From Anseranas semipalmata (lineage: Eukaryota > Chordata > Aves > Anseriformes > Anseranatidae): DNA of 64,000 bases. How positions within the stretch are numbered: the first letter of the stretch is position 1; the number at the start of each line of letters is the position of its first letter. A program made the translations under genes and the position numbers. This document shows, one piece after another, positions 38,705-51,198 of the stretch. The notes under the pieces are model-generated. The model had not been told where the DNA came from. It worked only from the letters and a program-made list of their open reading frames with translations, and did no database searches. Where the stretch lies: the NCBI GenBank assembly GCA_013399115.1, contig VXAA01003837.1, positions 1,432,126 to 1,496,125 on the forward strand, written 5' to 3'.

Positions 38705-38815
38705 AGTTAGACTCCAAGTGATGATGGATTTATCACTTCCCTTGGTAAACTGCTCCTATAGTTAATTATCCTTACTATTTAAGTCACGTCTCATTTCCAG
38801 TTTAAAAAATTTGCT
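38705..38815 (-). mobile_element. CR1-type LINE fragment, antisense
   Basis: On the plus strand the order CCAAGTGATGATGGATTTAT, CACTTCCCTTGGTAAACTGC, TCCTATAGTTAATTATCCTT and CTCATTTCCAGTTT matches the reverse complement of sauropsid CR1 3' DNA (CCAGTGATGGAGAATCCACCACTACCCTTGGTAAACTGTTCCAATGGTTAATTACCCTCACTGTTAA ... TTATTTCCAGTCT). The agreement continues over 110 bases. The piece is internal, with neither the element's 3' end nor coding sequence. Confidence 0.7.
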
Positions 38816-40348
38816 AAAGGCCTCATAATATTTTTTCTACGATGTGCCTATATGCGTGTGCTTTTGTGCGCACACATCCCCACACACACAAACATATGCT
38901 TAAAATAATCCCACTCGGATCGCTGCAGGAAGGTTCCTTCTCACACGCAGCATTGTGCCACCCCCAGATCTCAGAGCTAGGACTGAAGCGGGATTTTAAT
39001 TCACAACTGCTGCTGGCCCGACACCCAGGCTTACGCCAAAAGACTTCAGGCCAGTACCCAGTGCCAGGCTCCTGAAGGCTAGGGGCATCGGAACAAAAGC
39101 AAACTGGCAGCCAACACCTGACTGTCCCTTAGAAAATTAGGAGCTGCAAAACTGCAAAGCATTTTCTCCTACATTGTTAGGCACAGAATTAAAGGCATAT
39201 GTGAACTTTATCAATTATTACTACGTACTTTACGTGATAACTATTAGAAGGCTGGCCACTGCTTATATATTCATTAAATGTATGCTTTTATGCAAGCTTA
39301 CATATGGACTGTGAAACGGCTTCAGAAAAGACACTTCAGCCAAGTTATGATCAATGTTAATTTTTCTATTTTCTAAAGGTCCTAGAGGCTCTACAGTTTT
39401 TCTTCTGTGATCCTGTCAAGCTTGCTATTTTTAATTTTCTGAAATCCTTTGAAAAGGCTGGAAGATAGGGGAGGTATCAAGGAGACAACAAGAAAAGAGA
39501 GCAACCTTCATCCCCAGTCCTGCAAAGTTTCTGCTCTCCAGCTGCAGCCTCTCTTCACAGACGATGAATCATATGCCTAGAAAGAAACTACATATCTGAA
39601 TAAACCACACTCAGTTACTGTCTCTGTTTGGTTATATATTAGGTAAACCTAAGCAATCTAAGCTCATCAGCTGACACAGAAGCCAGTGGAATTAAAATGC
39701 AGACATACAAAAATTCTTGTAAATTATTAGTAGGGTCACACAAGGCCTTAAATATTGAGGAAAGCAAAACAATCTATTAATAACTGAAACGCTGATAAAG
39801 TTTCTGCCTAGTCTAAAAAAGAAGAGGGAACCAGGAGGTAAAGTTTCCAAGTTTTTGTGGTCTGAGTTTTTAAATCTGATATGAAAATGCTTGCATGCCT
39901 CCATGTCCTGGGACAACCAGGCTTCGGGGTCTGAGAGACAGTTCAACTTGGGGTAAGCGTCTTAAGGGATTATGGACAAGGGGGAAAAACAAAGGTAAGC
40001 AAAACACTATAAATTATTCCCGTCATATGTGAAGCGAGGCATGTGTTTATGCAGCATCAGAAGCAGATGACTTGGCAACAGTTCGACGGTGACCTGACTG
40101 GTCCAGCCGCTATCGTTTCTGCGCGCCCTACTCTTTCTATGGGACCTTCACGATTTTCACTAGCAGGCGATGAGAGGCACACGCTTCAAGTTCAAGCACA
40201 TCATCTGAAGCTGTGGCATCGCTGGGAGGGTCGTCGGGAAACAACAAGCAGGGTGCACAAAGCACAGAGAGAAGGACGTGCTCTGTTGTGCCTCCAGTAG
40301 CAGGACACAAGGCTGTGCTCGGGCTACTGCTGGCCAGGTTGGGCGGCC

Positions 40349-40378
40349 GGAGCAAAGCATCCTGGAGCAAAGCATCCC
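40349..40378 (+). repeat. Tandem duplication, 15-bp unit
   Basis: GGAGCAAAGCATCCT is followed directly by GGAGCAAAGCATCCC, and a third copy begins (GGAGC) and then decays. This is a minimal minisatellite seed or a slippage duplication. Confidence 0.85.
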
Positions 40379-41161
40379 GGAGCGTGCCAGAGCCCGCAGA
40401 CGAGCGTGCCGACATGAGCCTAGGCTGTTTGCAGTCAAACAGGGTTTTGGGGAAAGCTCCGGCATTGTGTGCAGCCGTATGCAGTGTAACCTGATCCAGT
40501 CAAAGCTTGTGTCATCTCAGGTCAAAAATTATAGGGAAAGAAGAAACTGTGGGTTTTGTTTATTTGGTTTAAATACGCGGCCAGTGCAAAGATCTTTTGT
40601 CAAATGGAAAATGTTGGTCGAGAAGTATTGAAAAAGGAAACAGTCCCAAGAGAAGAGTCCTCTGTGCCCCAGTACAAAATCCACAGGGCCCCAATCTCTT
40701 TTAAGGCTCTGAGCAGGTTTAAACCAGATTCCCTACAGATCCCAGAAAAACTGCTTTGTATTATATCTAAGTCTCCGCGTTGGGCTCTAGAGCTGCAAGG
40801 CATAAGCTGGTTTGCATCAGAAAGAAGTTCCCCTAGCACCAAGTTATCTGATAACTGTCCTTTCCAAACACTCAAACCTCCTGTTGAAGTAGCATCTGGT
40901 TCTGGCCACTGGGCTGAATGAACAAGGCTCCGATCTGGTGACACCAATTCCTACAGTGAGCACCCACACAAGACACTACTCAGAGCAAGGCACTGCCCCG
41001 TTCAAGCACAAGCCATGCTTTGAGAATGAAAAATCAACTTCAAAAACGATGCAGCATGCCACTTTGTTTTTTAGAAGACAAGCATGGTCTTCAAGTGCAT
41101 GCAGCAAAGTCTACCAGCCTTGCTTCTTTTTTGCATTTTGAATTGTATCTAATAACTTCAG

Positions 41162-41423
41162 ACATATCAATGCCTTGGCTACAGCTCGTAAAAAACATCA
41201 GCACCTTTTGGAACAAGGTTTTGTTGATGTAGTGGATGTCAGCACTGTTGTGTCAGACCTGCCTCAAAGCCAGCCTCCAAACCCAGCTTACCACCTAGCT
41301 GCACGCTTTTACCTGGTACGTTACCCTGTGCTAGGACAACACATGCAGGCCTCCCAAGAGGAGAACTCTGCCTGTGGTTTCAGCACACTCATGCACCTTT
41401 ATGCCATGGGGACAGCTGTGGAG
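41162..41423 (+). other. Possible internal exon, unproven
   Basis: An open frame of 87 codons runs from a possible acceptor (CTAATAACTTCAG, AG at 41160-41161) to a good donor (GTGGAG|GTATGT, GT at 41424-41425). It starts HINALATARKKHQHLLEQ and ends LMHLYAMGTAVE. Amino-acid composition is protein-like, with few low-complexity runs. Against it, the pyrimidine tract is set back from the acceptor, I recognise no family, and an open run of this length is not rare in 64 kb. No partner exons are visible. Confidence 0.12.
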
Positions 41424-43489
41424 GTATGTATCTGATGCAGCAAAATTCATCTCTCATCAGCTTTAGAGATGGTGCTACACATCCAGCTCTGGGTGGATAA
41501 AGCAGTCAGAGATCTTCGTGACATGGCACTGGCACTAGATGATTTAAAGACAGTCTGAAGCCAAGTTGAATCTCCAGAAAGAAAATGGGGATGTAACATT
41601 TTAGGAGCACACTGAAGTTCGAACCAGATCCCAGAATCATCCAGTGCACCCCAGCACAGCCACTGAGCCTCAGCCTCTGAAGTTGCAATCCATCCCTCCA
41701 CCACTCCGATGGGAGTTTGCAAACCAGCCTGTGAGGTACTGAACGCCTCTCCCATGAAGATCTCAGCCCCACTACAGCTGCCGTTCAGCCTGTACCACCG
41801 AAGTCTCACAACACTCGGGTGGAGAGCAACATCAAATAGCTAACCAGGGATTAGAAGATGGAACAAGAGGGCGTTCATCTCCCCTTGACAGAGCCGTCAG
41901 ACGAGTTCATTTAGATGAGTTGTGCCAGGAAGAAGCTGGTGAGCGCTGGGAAGCAGCGATGGCCTGCCAGCCCAGCCAAAGAGCCACAGGAATGCTGAAT
42001 CAACTCCTCAGATGGCTACCGTGTCTAAACATACATTAAAAAGGAAACACAGCACGTTTAAATACAACAGCCGAATCCATGCTGTTAGGCCTGATGAGCT
42101 GTTCCCATCACCCTCTATACAAAATACAGCACAGTTCAAGGTAGCTTTCAGTACAGTGGAGGTAGAGGAGGAGATGAAATGCAATGCCTTCTTTCCCCAT
42201 TCAGAACCAGCAACCCCCCCAGCAATAAGAGGGTGCTCGGTTACCCTGAAAATTAGACCCCCAGTTTGAACTCAATTACTTCATCCAATAACTGAAGCAA
42301 AGAAGAAGCTTCACGATTTTCTGTGAGCCTGGTGATCTACAGAGCTATTTTAAGTATAATGCTATTAAAAACCACCAGTAATTTGCAAGTTCACCTGGTG
42401 TTTGCTTTGCATACAAAGCACCCATTATTTATTCCCTTTCTCCCATGGTATCTGAAGGAACATGAACAATCGCCTACCACAGCCAGTTTGTCCACTTCCT
42501 TGATTTCAAAAATCAAGGAACAGAGTCTGTTTCAGTTTGCCCCAAGTACTATTAACATTTCGTTCTGCCCAGTCATAGGGCTGGTACAGGACAGGACAGG
42601 ACTTGTGGGACACGCGAATTAAAATAACAAGAACAAATCTGATGGCATTTTTAGAATGGGATACAACCCCGAATGTAAATAATTACGTCAATGATGGACT
42701 GATTTCTGCCCTTACTTTCTTGAGGCACAAATCACAGCCAGTATTTCAGTTCTTAGACCCAATCTTCAAGTATTATAGATCCACGCTGACTTACACTAGG
42801 GAAAGATTTGTTCATTATACACACTCCTGTGACTAATACATTTGAATGGAAGGCTGAAGTCCAAACAAGTCAAGGGAAAAACAGGTTATTACAGTAAAGG
42901 CACCCAGTCCACAGGCCAGCTGAGCAACCCCTGAATGAAATCCAGAAGAAAAAAGTTTGGACTTAGTCCATTCGCAGCTCCCACGGGACTGGAGAACAAG
43001 CAGCAAATGCCAGATTGCAGTTGAACCTTGCTTTTATCTCTCCCACCTTGTTCCCATTCTCAGAACGGCACCAACAAGATGATGAATGTTATTCTGCAGT
43101 GACCCCTGCTCCGTAGAAACAGCATGGCAAACACTCCCACTTCTTTCATTCCCAACCCCTTTTCTTCTCAAGAATCACTTTGAAGGTTCATAACATTCAG
43201 CCCTGAAGGCAAGAGGGTTTTTCCAATGTAAATTTCTTCTGGTCATTGCAATATGAACAGAAATCTTGGGCAGCTCTGTTCTGCGAAAGGGTTTTCATAT
43301 TTCCCTTGCCTGCCCAGCTATTTATCATTTTCCAATAATCCTATGCCCTGCAGACAATAACACTCAGCAAATGGCCTTACCTCCCCTCCCCCTGCCCCCC
43401 AACACAATAACGTTTCCATGCCTGAAAGTCTGTCCGTCAACGCTGATCGGAAAGAAAGATGTTTATCTCTACATATGGCAAGCCACAAA

Positions 43490-43582
43490 AGTTAGAGATG
43501 GAAAAAGATCTATTAGATCATTGAGTCTGAAGCTCTGCTAGTGAAGGACAGAGCCCCCGGAGAATACAGAATTGTTTTTAAA
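43490..43582 (-). mobile_element. CR1-type LINE fragment, antisense
   Basis: The plus strand reads GTTAGAGATGGAAAAAGATC, TATTAGATCATTGAGTCTGA, AGCTCTGC and GGAGAATACAGAATTGTTTT. This follows the antisense CR1 consensus found across sauropsids (GGGCTGGAAGGGACCTATTAGGTCATCTAGTCCATCTCCCTGCC ... GCAGGATTGTT). Substitutions and small gaps are frequent, so it is an old, partial copy. Confidence 0.6.
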
Positions 43583-46146
43583 CAGATGCAATAAATCGTC
43601 CTTCATGATGTGGTGGCCAACTGAGATATTTCACATCCTTGACTCTGAGGCAGGAGATGCTGCAATGTGGAAGTTTTTCTCCTTTCCCAATAGATTCATG
43701 ATACTAAATTTGTTGTTGGTTTCCGCTAATATGCTCTAGTTTCCAAAAGACAGACCAACCACAACCAGAATTCTTCCGTCACTGCCTGATCCTAATTTAT
43801 TTAAGATACTTGCTGAAGTCATCACTTGGACTGCTCTCAAATGACCCCAAGCTAGGATCACATATGGAAATATGGAAAAGCAATATGTTGCAACAATCCA
43901 ACAATATCCTTCCAATTAAATCTTAAACTTTGCTAGGTTCAGGCGAACGCCACCTTGTTGCCCTCATATCTGTCTCTTGTTTCCCCAATGATAGAATTTG
44001 GTTATGGCCTCACACTCAAATTCAGTGCTCTGAAGATGTCCTGGATGTACCAGGACCAAACAAAAAATGAAGCTTCACCTCTAGTCTCTGTTGCCATTCA
44101 AGGGATGGGGAGGACACAGCCAGAATTTTGCTCACGAAAAATACGGAAGGCCAAACATCTCTCAGAGCAATTCAGGTGACTAAAAAAGCCACCGAACGCC
44201 TCCTGAGAGTCACCCATTTTTGGAACATTTACATGTAGGCACGGCCGCTGGCTGTACCTAACAGATCACAGCTGATAATGACATTTGGGAAAGGAAGAAT
44301 CTCAGCACAAGAAGTGGCTCCAAGGTCAGAAGCATGGCTCTGTGTTAAGATACAGTTCCAAACAGGTGTTTAAATTTCAGTGCACACGGACCAGAAATTC
44401 ATCATCATCGGATTCGTAAACATTTTAAAAATTGAGAAGTGCAGTTCAACGTTAAATCTATAGCTATAAACGGTTTATAAAAGTGAGGCACCGTGCAGTT
44501 ATGAAAGCCAAGTCCCAAGCCCAGCTGAGGCTGCACATGAATTTGCCACAAGAGACGACACAGGTGGGGACAAGGCATGTACATGCACATAACTCACCCT
44601 CTACAAATTCGGAGTCTGTGATATCACTATAGCCCACTGGACATCGCTGCACTGAGGCAAGGTACTACGTTTTGGAAACGCGTTAATTGTTTTAATCAAC
44701 GTGTTTTTTTCAGCAATAATTAACAGGTATGCAGGAATAGTCAAAGTAGCCTAAGGCAGTTGCCTACCAATATAGACCTACATAACAGAAACGGGGCACG
44801 CAACTCCCTTCACTCCCTATGAAAATCCTAGATTTAATGCAAAAAGCCTTAGTTGGAGGTGGAGCCTGAAAGCATTAAAAAAAACAAAAAACACCACCTT
44901 ATGTTGTAAACACAGCCATCTGAATCCAGATTACCTAGAAAACAGGGACAGGTGCCAGTGACTGCTCCGCTCAAGTCAGAGGACACGTCTTGTTTCACGC
45001 TGGACTCAGCTTTCCCAGCATCCAGGGAACAAATGCAACGGCCACAGACCATCGCAGCCCTACTGCCTTCCACACCAAGGGCAGACAACACAGGCTAACT
45101 TTTTCTAATACAGGCACCAGCAGTATATACATTTAAAAATAAAACATATCGATCCACTGGAGAAGTAGAAAATTAAACGCATGTGACAGATGTAAGTCAT
45201 GGCAGTTATCAGAAGGCGTTCAGACTTGACAGCAATGAAGGCAAGAAGCAGCTAGATGGGGACAGCTATTTGTCTGTGCTAGCTAACACCTCACAAAAAA
45301 ATTTCTTCAGACCACGTTTTTTCCATCTTATATATAACCCTTGATATAAGATTTGACTTTTATATTGACACACTGGTTCCCAGGAATTTGGTCCAAAATT
45401 GCTCTCATCTCCCCCCGCCTCCACCCGAACACTTTTTGAAGTAATATTGACACAACTGCAAGCAGTAGCCTTCCTAAATTAAAACTTCTGTATATAGCCT
45501 GAGCATACAGTACAGAGCTTGCAAAGCTCTGTTAGGGACATCAAATATATTCTGAAAGACTGTGGTTGTACTGTCTGTGGCATTAGTCAAGTAAAATGTT
45601 GCCTGTCTGGAACTTGTATAACAGGCACTAATAAATAAAGTGCCCAAATTTTATTGAATCTTGCAGTCGAGCCTTGCTGGGTTACATTCACAAACGGGGG
45701 AAAACCTTCAGACTATGCCCCAGCTTATGTCTTCGAGGACAGAGGTCGGGCAAATCACACAGCTTGATGTTTATCAGAATGAGGATTTCAAATACCGTCT
45801 TTGAGGTTTACTCTTGAAACCCAGGATAATGTTTAAACTGGTCCATCTGTGCTGGCACTGAAATTCCTTGGGATTTGCACATTATGAACAGGTTTTCTGC
45901 AAAGCTGAAGAACTCAGAAGACATGAAATACCCACAATTGAGGTCTAAATACACAGTACAAGATCCTCTCATCCCTCAAAAGATCATTCCAAAGTCTTTT
46001 CAGGCTTGCAAAAGAGCAGTGAAGTCTCTATGTCCCATTCACATTTGGCACTGCCTGACTCCAGCCAGGAGCAGAGCTGCAGAACTACCACACGCTAACT
46101 TCTTGCAGTTGTAACTAGTCTGTGGAAATTCTCATTAACCCTTCCT

Positions 46147-46172
46147 AAAAAAAAAATAATAATAATAATAAT
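46147..46172. repeat. A10 plus (TAA)5 microsatellite
   Basis: Ten A residues are followed by a perfect TAA repeat that ends at 46172. This could be a microsatellite grown from an old poly(A) tail, although no retroposon body is recognisable upstream. Confidence 0.9.
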
Positions 46173-48147
46173 TCAGGACATATTTCATAAGGCAAAGAGC
46201 TGGTAGGGCAACAGAAAACCTTCCCTACTTAAACACTGCAGACACTGAAATTCTCCTCTGAATTTATAGCTTTTTTTACATTTCTTTTTTGACACATGAC
46301 CTTTCTAAACATTTTTCAAAACTGATAACATGAAGTCAAAAAAGATGGCAAGAAAAACCTGTCAAGAATAAAAACCACCAGCAAGGTACGATTCCTTTGT
46401 ACTTGATAACAATGAGAAGAAAACATAACGGAGTATCAGACCTCCTGGAAGACTAACAAGTTTCAAATATTGACAAAGTTATCAAAAAGAAAAGAAAATA
46501 GGTAACAATTTCACTTAAAAAAATCAGGTAATTTTCCCTTGTAAGAAGTGCAAAAGCATCTCAGAGTTGCAGGATGCTGAAAAACAAAATATCTACAAAA
46601 AAAAAAAAATGAACTAGATCTATTTCTTGTCTCTCTGGCCCAAAAAACAAAAATAAATACCTTCTGAGATTTTCAGACTAGGTTTACAGTCCCAAATGGC
46701 TTGAATCATTAAAATATCATGTAAGCTTTTATTCAGACCAACTACTTTGAAGTCCATCTGTTTATATCAGAGCTGGCCTCAGCTAAAACCCAAGAACAAA
46801 ACACACACACTGTGCGATACTGAAAACAGATCCAAGTTTTCTTCATTGGCCCCTTTTCCACCGTTTGCTTCGAGTCCATCAGTCAAAGCCATCACTGCGC
46901 TCCCCCAAACGCCTTGTGAAGCACTTCTTTTATGGCACCCCTTGGATCCCCTAATGCAACAGCAGGCCTGAAAAATTAATCCCTCATCTTGATAGCAGAG
47001 AAGTGCAAGCTGTGCTTTATCCTGCGTCTCCCTTCCCCTCCTCTTGCAAACTGGTGCGCCAAGCTGCTCTTCCAGCAAGAGCCCCACCAACAAATGGATG
47101 CAGCTAAAATCGTTCATTTTTTTGCAAAGCACCACCTGTACTCCGCATTATTGCCCCAGTGCACATGAAGCAACGGCCGGGTGACGCTGCTGTGACCCAT
47201 CCCAGACTACAGGCAGGCACTGGGCCACTCCTCACGCTTCGGTGTAGGCTCAGGGGGTTTTTCCTCCCGTTAGCTTAGCTGTGCCACAACAGAGGCTTGC
47301 AGCTGCCTCTTCCTCTAATTGCTTTGGGTGTGAACTGCAAATGATGCTTTTTCCAGTAATTTTTCCCTTTTCCCAAGTACAACTCTACATGTGTACATAC
47401 ACACGCACGCTTTCAGTAACACGCACATTTGCCTTCGGAGGATGTTTCAAACCTACCCAACCTAAATAAGGAGAACATTGAAATGTATTTTCTCTCCCCC
47501 TTGATGTGGTGAGATTCACAGGCTGTGGAAAAAGAGGCTGGGACAAGACACGGTTGCATCTGGAGCGGGGGAGGCATTCTTTTTTGTGGTTGTCTGATGA
47601 ATTATCAAAGCCGACTTGTAAGGAGTTTGGGGCCCAGAACTTTAAACAGATAGAGATTTTCCTCTCTCCTTTCCTTTCTGTCTCCAACTGTCCTGGGGAT
47701 TTGACTGAGTCATGTTACACTCGCTGTGACTTCAGATCAGTTGTATCTGGCTTTAATAACGTCTTTATTTTTATTGTTATTATTTTTGGCTGCCTGGGTA
47801 TTCTTCAGAGCTTTGTTGCTGCGCTCCCAGCAGAGGCAGCAGCATGCGCTCAGCGACGGGAGCGATGCGAGGACGAGACCGGACCAGCGACTGCGTGGAG
47901 TCTGAGCCTCACGCAGGACCAGCGTGGAGCTCCGAGGGAAGCCCGGATAGGAATGCCTGGCATTCCCATCCCTTCACACAGGATGACTTACGGCTCCCCA
48001 CCTCAAACCCACCTCTGCAACAGGGCAGCACAGAAACTAGTCGGGATGTTTTAATAGATACCAAGGCACTGGGAGGCAGGGAGAAAGAGCTCCTGGACTT
48101 GTGACATACGTGTCCAAACGGTGCGGCTCTGATTCAAAGCAAAACTA

Positions 48148-48165
48148 AACCAACCAACCAACCAA
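48148..48165. repeat. (AACC)n microsatellite
   Basis: Four and a half perfect AACC units. A short tetranucleotide repeat. Confidence 0.9.
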
Positions 48166-48253
48166 GGTCAACCTCAAAGGCTGCAACTGACAGGAAATCC
48201 CTCTGGGGAGGTCCAGGTGTTGGGCAGGAAAAAATTCCCCCACACTTTATTTT

Positions 48254-48293
48254 TATATATATACACACATATATATACATATATACACACACA
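48254..48293. repeat. Mixed (TA)n/(CA)n microsatellite
   Basis: Alternating TA and CA blocks about 40 bases long. They form an alternating pyrimidine-purine tract that could adopt unusual helix forms. Confidence 0.85.
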
Positions 48294-48458
48294 GTCTGAA
48301 GTTACAAAAGCATACCCCAACAGAGAAAAGAGAAGAGGGAAGGAAGGATTTTCACAGGCCATGGCCCTTCCATTACACATTTATCTATTAATTTATTTCT
48401 GATAAAAGATAAAAAGTGGGAGATATACTGTCTAAGAGGGGAAATATGAGGCCAAATG

Positions 48459-48481
48459 GCCTCCTGCCCTGGGCAGGAGGC
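48459..48481. repeat. Perfect 23-bp palindrome
   Basis: GCCTCCTGCCC, a single T, then GGGCAGGAGGC: two perfect 11-base arms around one central base. It is GC-rich in AT-rich surroundings. The loop is too small for an ordinary RNA hairpin, so a dimeric protein-binding site or chance are the alternatives. Confidence 0.85.
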
Positions 48482-49220
48482 AGAGACAGGGGAGAAAAGC
48501 AGAATGGCTTATTAGTGGCTACATTTCATCTTTCAAAGGATCATCTTGGAGGCCATCCCAGAAAGATCCTGCTGTGAGATTCAATAAAGTAACTATGGGG
48601 ATCGAAAGCCCAGTCAAAGCACCTAAAGAACTGATCCAAGAAGGCAATCTGTACCATTAAGGATTTATTTTATTCGTGCACAGAGGTTACAAAGGACTAA
48701 GGGAGAAGATGGCAGAAACAGCTCAGAGGCAACGTGCTGGACCACCATGGAGGGCTTCAGAGACTGAAGCTCTTTGCCCATTCCACCAGTAGAAGCTATA
48801 AAACATATGAGATCTAAACTTCCCTGGGTATTTCGTTGTGCAAATCAGTTCCACTGCTAAAACCCTTAGTGCTAGAGATCTCTGAACAGGCCTTGGAAAA
48901 AACAAAAGTGGCTTTTATCTACAAACATAACTTCATTTCAGCTATTCATTTCATACTCACCTGAATATTTCACTAGCATCCATAATACTTTATCTTCTTT
49001 GTGTCAGCCATGCAAAGCATAAAGCCTCCAACACTTACAGAATGCCCCCAGAAGCCAAACTTGCACATATTTATATAAAAGAGAAGAGGAAGTTCAAGAC
49101 AGGAAGGAAAATACACATTTCAGAAATCTTATTGTAGAACACAAACAGTAACATGCATCTTATGTGGCCATTTCTATACCACGTATAATGAGAATCCAAA
49201 CTGCAGAAGGGAATATTTTA

Positions 49221-49267
49221 NTATATATATATATATAGTGTATGTGTGTGTATATACATGCACACAC
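49221..49267. repeat. (TA)n/(TG)n microsatellite with an undetermined base
   Basis: Position 49221 is the only N in the window. It is followed by a TA run, then TG and CA runs to 49267. The N is probably a base that could not be called in the microsatellite, and so marks a locus where repeat length may be wrong. Confidence 0.9.
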
Positions 49268-51180
49268 TGGCTGGAAAAGCAGAAAGTCTAAAACCTCTGA
49301 ACAAAGATTTTTCATTAAAATCAGCAGTGAAAACAGATTTGAGTGTCATCAGATCAGTCACTCACAAGGCTGCTCAGCCTGTCTCTGGGTTGGACATGGG
49401 TGTCATCTGAAGAAAACAATCCTCACATTTGCTCATTTCCCTACCAAGCAATTCATGTGGCCATCCAGTCCCCCTAGATCAATGCTATTCCCCAAAACCC
49501 TCCATCACCTGTGCTCCCCTCCCTCCTTGAACCACCTCATCTCTGTTCATCACCTCTGTTCCACCCAACTCCCCTAATTAGTCTTCCTTGGATAAATATT
49601 GCACAAAGGGTAGAGATAGAGACTTTGCTTAAATACACAGATGTGGAGGGAGCTGGCAGAGATTTTTCAGTGGTTCGCTCCCCAGACCTATCTGAAAGAG
49701 CAGTGCAGAGTTGCAAAGGGGAGAGGGATTGATCTTTTCCACTCTCTTTCACGAAGTCTGGACAGGACAGGCTGTTATAGCCAGAGTGCAGCAGTCTAGC
49801 CTAGAGGGTTTCTTCCCAAATGCCTTAGCCTCTTTCCATCTTCTGTTTAGATATTTTGTACCGGATTGAAAGCTTTTTAGAAAGCCTCATAATGGAAACT
49901 AGACCCAAAGCATATTTTTGCAGAGGGATCTCTGAAATCATAAATATGAATTTTTATCTCCACAAGCATGACTTCTCGTATTTATTTTCTTATCTAAGAA
50001 CTAGCACTTGCGGTAAGAACATGAGTGCTAAAAAGCAAGGCAGCACAGAATAAGCACCACGGTGTACACCTCAAAGCCAGTGCAAGGCTGTACAGGTATG
50101 TGTGTATGGGAGAGCTCGTTACTCCAGAAAAGAGGCAAGAAAAGCAGAAGTCAAGAAGTTATGGAAGTTAAAACATCATGCAGCTCCAAAGGATAACTAT
50201 CTGGAGCAATGTTGAAGAAATTCTGCAGTTTAAGACTGTATTAGACACAGGTAGATGGATATAGTCTCACTCTGATGCAAACAGCACTCCCTTTCCAGTC
50301 CCCATAACGCCCTTACCAGAGACAACTAGCACTGCGGAAAGGGCAAAACTGTTCTGAAGACCATCATATACAGAGGAAACCCAGATGTTCTCTCAGCCTA
50401 CTTGGCAACAAATACGTTTCAGCAAGGAAGAGCTTGCTTTTCTTTATTCTGAATGTGAACCTTTGTACCCACAGAAATTGTACCCTTATTTTTAGTTTAA
50501 AATAAAAACAAACAACCTTGGATGCATACAATTCAAGGCTGAAACAGGTGAATGGTCACAGCCAAAAACTGACTTCAGCATATCCTAGTAGTCCATTTCC
50601 GAGGCACAAAACTTCCTGAGCATCTTTGATGAAGGAGAAAAAAGGAAAGATAGCAACAAGCAAAGCGATTAATATCTACTCGGCATCAACAGGTTGTACT
50701 GTATACTATATGGTTTGGAAAAATAGGAAAATTTACATTTTTCTTAACCATTTCTTCCTCTCCCTTCATGCACTCGTGTATTGGTCACAACTTAGACTTC
50801 TATGATCAAGTTACATATCTGGCCCATTCATGAGGAGGAAAGCTCTGCTGATTTCAGACATTTAACAGCTGAAAACTGTTAAAGGCTGGTCAGCCTCAGT
50901 GGGGGCTACTTCAAACCATTATTTCAGTTCAGGGAGTGATTTCAAAGAGTACATCAAGCAAAGATTAGCTATTAGGGAACTGTCTTTTTTGTCATTGTTT
51001 TGTTTTTGCCAAGCTGCACTACTAATAGCATAAGAAAACGCCCCAAATGGATTACATTGAAGCAGAAATGTTAATCTCTCGGTATTTTTCATTACCTTTT
51101 TAAAACATCCAAAATCACTTTGTCTATGTCTACATTGCAAAAGAAGGCACGTTTTTCAAATATATAAACTGGCCCAGGGG

Positions 51181-51198
51181 AAAAAAAAAAAAAAAAAG
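51181..51198. repeat. Poly(A) tract, 18 bases
   Basis: An uninterrupted A18 run. I recognise no retroposon body directly upstream. Confidence 0.9.

Larger units (their letters stand above)
31730..41130. other. Non-coding DNA, no gene seen
   Basis: No exon can be supported. Contents include T-rich stretches at 34.63-34.81 kb, the A35 and T20G13 tracts at 36.17-36.38 kb, CR1 fragments near 38.33 and 38.70-38.82 kb, an AT-rich block with ACGTACTTTACGTGATAAC near 39.22 kb and a 15-bp tandem duplication at 40349-40378. Frames of up to about 120 codons at 40.1-40.95 kb have no recognisable protein similarity. Confidence 0.7.

Noticed and set aside
47506..48054. Open frame of 182 codons, plus strand
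   Set aside because: It has a hydrophobic stretch (FIFIVIIFGCLGIL) that could pass for a membrane segment, but this comes from a T-rich tract. The second half reflects local GC-rich DNA, and no family is recognisable.
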